From NCBI GenBank assembly GCA_031257955.1, contig JAIRNQ010000362.1, positions 1 to 5,735 of the forward strand: DNA of 5,735 nt, read 5' to 3'. A program made the translations under genes and the position numbers. Origin of the DNA: Deltaproteobacteria bacterium. Lineage in GTDB: Bacteria; Desulfobacterota; Desulfarculia; Adiutricales; Adiutricaceae. Numbering within the stretch: position 1 is the first letter of the stretch; the number at the start of each line of letters is the position of its first letter. The notes below the pieces were generated by a model. The model saw only the letters and a list, made by a program, of their open reading frames with translations, made no database searches and was not told where the DNA came from. This document shows, in pieces, positions 3,664 to 5,735 of the stretch.

Positions 3664-5190
3664 CTATCGGCTCAAGGTCAGGCGCTCCATGACCAGCCTG
3701 ACCAATTCGTTAAAGGCGGGATCCGGGGCGGCCAGGACGGTTTGGCCCGGCTGGGCTTGGCCAGACTGGGCCAGGCTAGGCTGGGCCTGGTTTTGGCCCG
3801 GGGGGCCGCCTCCGGGCCGAAGATCGTCCAATTCTCTAAGACCGTAAGCCACCCGCCTGATGTTGATGAGGTTAAGGGGCCCGACGTTGTCCGAGGTCGA
3901 GTTATGCCCGATGGCCCCGCAACCCAAGGTTAGCGAGGGGGCCAGGGCCGTGGTCGCCCCTATGGCCGCCAAGGCGGCCGGGGCGTTGACGATGAGGCGC
4001 GAGACGGGTTTTTTTAGCCCAAACTCGCGGATTACCGCCTCGTCCCGGGAGTGGATGGTCATCGTGTGGCCGGCCCCTTCCAAGGAAAGTATTTCAATAC
4101 ATTTGAGGCAAGCCTTTTCCCAGTTGTCCTCCACGAAAAAGCCCAAAACCGGCATGAGTTTTTCCCGGGAGTAGGGGTACTTTTCTCCGACCCGGGTTTC
4201 CTGGCCCAGGAGAATCTTGGTCCCCGGGGGTATGGTTATGCCGGCGGCTTGGGCGATGCGCTCGGCGGGACGTCCAACCAGTTGGGCGTTCATGGTCCCG
4301 CCCGGTCCCATGAGGATCCGTTCAACCCGCTCGGAATCGCCCGGGGGCAAGAAATACCCGCCTTGCCGGCTGATCTCTTCCATGACCTCTTTGCGTATCG
4401 AGGTCTCGGTGACCACGGATTGCTCGGAGGCGCAGATGGTACCGTTATCAAAGGTCTTTGAGTCAAAGATCCTTTTGACGGCCAGGGGAATATCGGCGCT
4501 CTTTTCGATGTAGGCCGGGCCGTTGCCGGGTCCGACCCCAATGGCCGGGGTACCCGAGCTGTAAGCGGCGTGAACCATGGCATTGCCGCCGGTGGCCAAA
4601 ATAAGGTTCATACGGGGATGGCGCATCAGGGTATCGGTACCCTGTTTGGTCGGCATAGTCAGCGAGGTGACCAGATCCGCCGGAAGCTTTATGGCTTCAA
4701 GGGTTTGGCGGATTAATTGAACCGTCTCCAGTATGCAATTCTTGGCCGCCGGGTGGGGCGAGAAGATTACGGCACAGCCGGCCTTTAAGGCAATCAAGGC
4801 TTTGAATATGGTGGTCGAGGTTGGGTTGGTAGAGGGGATCAGGGCGGTGACCAGTCCCACCGGCACGCCCACCTCAAAGATCCGGTTGGCCGCGTCTTCC
4901 TTGATGATCCCCACGGTTTTTAAGTCTTTGATGTGGCGGTAAACGTCACGGGAGGCGAAGAGATTTTTAAGGGTCTTGTCCTCCCAGCGGCCGAATCCGG
5001 TCTCCTCGTTGGCCAGTCTGGCCAGGCGTTCGGCCTGGGCCTCGCAGGCCCGGCTCACCGCCTCCACCGCCCGGTCGACGACCGCCTGATCCAGCCGGGC
5101 ATAAGATTCTTGAGCCACGGCGGCGGCCGCCACCAGGTTTCTGGCTTCCTGTATGGAGATCAGATCCCTGTCTTTGACTTCCACTGTCAT
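3664..5190 (-). CDS. Acylating CoA-dependent aldehyde dehydrogenase, BMC cargo with C-terminal targeting tail
   Basis: Oxidises an aldehyde (acetaldehyde or propionaldehyde in relatives) with NAD+ and CoA to acyl-CoA in the microcompartment lumen. The 508 residues show the ALDH-superfamily cofactor and catalytic regions: IPSTNPTSTTIFKALIALK (119-137), ILATGGNAMVHAAYSSG (197-213), the catalytic Cys253 in TFDNGTICASEQS, and LAPSLTLGCGAIGHNS (416-431). These match the N-terminal half of AdhE better than E. coli EutE, and there is no alcohol dehydrogenase domain. CutF-type enzymes of choline microcompartments are comparable. After about residue 457 the fold ends in a Pro/Gly/Gln/Ala linker (458-488) and an amphipathic helix, FNELVRLVMERL, a typical encapsulation-peptide layout. 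The ATG at 5188-5190 has only a weak upstream AGTGGG as ribosome site. A GC hairpin separates it from eutL; the BMC-H gene follows after 160 bp. Substrate cannot be fixed from sequence. Confidence 0.95.
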   Translation of the reverse strand: MTVEVKDRDLISIQEARNLVAAAAVAQESYARLDQAVVDRAVEAVSRACEAQAERLARLANEETGFGRWEDKTLKNLFASRDVYRHIKDLKTVGIIKEDAANRIFEVGVPVGLVTALIPSTNPTSTTIFKALIALKAGCAVIFSPHPAAKNCILETVQLIRQTLEAIKLPADLVTSLTMPTKQGTDTLMRHPRMNLILATGGNAMVHAAYSSGTPAIGVGPGNGPAYIEKSADIPLAVKRIFDSKTFDNGTICASEQSVVTETSIRKEVMEEISRQGGYFLPPGDSERVERILMGPGGTMNAQLVGRPAERIAQAAGITIPPGTKILLGQETRVGEKYPYSREKLMPVLGFFVEDNWEKACLKCIEILSLEGAGHTMTIHSRDEAVIREFGLKKPVSRLIVNAPAALAAIGATTALAPSLTLGCGAIGHNSTSDNVGPLNLINIRRVAYGLRELDDLRPGGGPPGQNQAQPSLAQSGQAQPGQTVLAAPDPAFNELVRLVMERLTLSR

Positions 5191-5209
5191 TGGTTAACCC
5201 ACTTGTATT

Positions 5210-5236
5210 CCCGCCGCCCAAGGGGAAGGCGGCGGC
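5210..5236 (-). other. GC-rich stem-loop between eutL and aldehyde dehydrogenase
   Basis: CCGCCGCC at 5211-5218 and GGCGGCGG at 5228-5235 are perfect 8-bp inverted arms around a 9-base loop. In the minus-strand transcript the stem ends about 20 bases before the dehydrogenase start. No run of U follows, so it is not a standard rho-independent terminator. It could protect or separate mRNA segments or dampen translation of the next gene, but that is inference. Confidence 0.6.
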
Positions 5237-5254
5237 CAAAGCTTAGGCTTTCGC

Positions 5255-5735
5255 TCAGTAGACCGTGGGATTGTCGGCCACGAACTGAACCGCCGCCCCA
5301 AAGGCCTCGCAGGCGGCTTTGCAAGCCGACTGACTGCCGGTGAGTAAAGCCCCACCGAAGTTGGTTTCCGACGGCGGGCCGTAGAAAGCGGCCATCCTGA
5401 CGTCGGCGGCCTTTATGGCCGCGTCTACGGCGTAGACGGCTTCCAGGGGTGGGGCGATCAGGTAAGACAGAGAGTCGCCTTCTTTTACCCCGGCCACCCC
5501 AGACAGGTAGCTGCCGGTTCTGGAGATGGTGTGGGCGTAATAAATGATGGTGTTGTCGTCGTTGGCCGAGACAAACCAAGCCTCCTCCTCGATGAAGGAT
5601 TTCAAGGCGTTCAGGCCGGAACGGACCTCGGCCGGATTGGGCCCGGCCAAGACGCCCAGGATCTCGCCGGCCAGCTTGGTATTGGCGTTGGCGGCGCCGC
5701 CGTAAAAGCTCTTGGCGTAGACCACCTTAACGTCG
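5255..5735 (-). CDS. eutL: EutL-like trimeric BMC shell protein (BMC-T), 5' end cut by window
   Basis: Tandem-BMC-domain shell protein that forms pseudohexameric trimers in microcompartment facets; the EutL family is thought to gate a central pore for larger metabolites. The frame stays open from the TGA at 5255-5257 to the window edge. The GTG at 5723-5725 is not the real start, because the codons upstream of it (D-V-K) continue a match to mid-EutL (E. coli has VEVVYGRSLYAG at this point). About 160 C-terminal residues are visible of a family length near 220. Hallmarks are GPNPAEVRSGLNA, SRTGSYLSG, YLIAPPLEAVYAVDAA and PPSETNFGGALLTGSQSA, nearly as in E. coli EutL. A second in-frame stop (TAA, 5243-5245) follows the first. 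It is the first gene seen in the operon and lies 64 bp before the aldehyde dehydrogenase. The family call is firm; whether it gates a pore here is inferred. Confidence 0.94.
   Translation of the reverse strand, partial: DVKVVYAKSFYGGAANANTKLAGEILGVLAGPNPAEVRSGLNALKSFIEEEAWFVSANDDNTIIYYAHTISRTGSYLSGVAGVKEGDSLSYLIAPPLEAVYAVDAAIKAADVRMAAFYGPPSETNFGGALLTGSQSACKAACEAFGAAVQFVADNPTVY

Noticed and set aside
5192..5199. GGTTAACC palindrome upstream of the dehydrogenase start
   Set aside because: A single 8-bp palindrome is expected by chance and has no other supporting signal.
5723..5725. GTG as the true start of the EutL-like gene
   Set aside because: The match to EutL continues upstream of it and about 60 N-terminal residues would be missing; the gene is simply cut by the window edge.

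Overview
The window is an internal piece of a bacterial microcompartment (BMC) operon. All eight genes lie on the minus strand, so transcription runs from position 5735 towards position 1. Both edges cut genes: the EutL-like shell gene lacks its 5' end at 5735 and the EutQ-like gene lacks its 3' end at 1. The DNA is GC-rich, spacers are short, and the gene content points to an anaerobic or facultative bacterium. A Desulfobacterota-like host is my guess from general gene style; nothing in the window proves it.

In transcription order: EutL-like trimeric shell protein (5735-5255, partial); acylating CoA-dependent aldehyde dehydrogenase with a C-terminal targeting tail (5190-3664); two nearly identical BMC-H hexameric shell proteins (3503-3189 and 2988-2701); EutJ-like actin/Hsp70-fold ATPase (2697-1801); a BMC-associated flavoprotein-like/PduM-like protein (1685-891); EutN/CcmL-type pentameric vertex protein (762-490); EutQ-like cupin (359-1, partial). 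The three shell classes (trimer, hexamer, pentamer) are all encoded, so these genes could supply a closed shell. The aldehyde dehydrogenase is the core enzyme that turns a toxic aldehyde into acyl-CoA inside it. EutJ and EutQ are accessory or assembly proteins.

The signature enzyme that makes the aldehyde is not in the window, so the substrate cannot be read directly. The aldehyde dehydrogenase resembles the N-terminal half of AdhE more than enterobacterial EutE. I take this as a hint towards a glycyl-radical-enzyme microcompartment (choline or a similar substrate) rather than a classical ethanolamine operon. The 'Eut' names describe families, not the substrate.

The gaps hold the less ordinary signals. 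There is a good sigma70-type promoter whose -10 box sits inside a TTGGGG-N8-CCCCAA dyad, upstream of the first hexamer gene. A set of mutually exclusive inverted repeats lies between the twin hexamer genes. An 8-bp GC hairpin lies between eutL and the dehydrogenase. An AT-rich candidate promoter/dyad precedes eutQ. A GGCC-rich short-repeat patch precedes eutN, and a P/S/A-rich reading frame continues past the eutN stop. Helix-plus-linker segments resembling encapsulation peptides occur on up to four proteins. I see no tRNA, rRNA, CRISPR, insertion sequence or clear rho-independent terminator.
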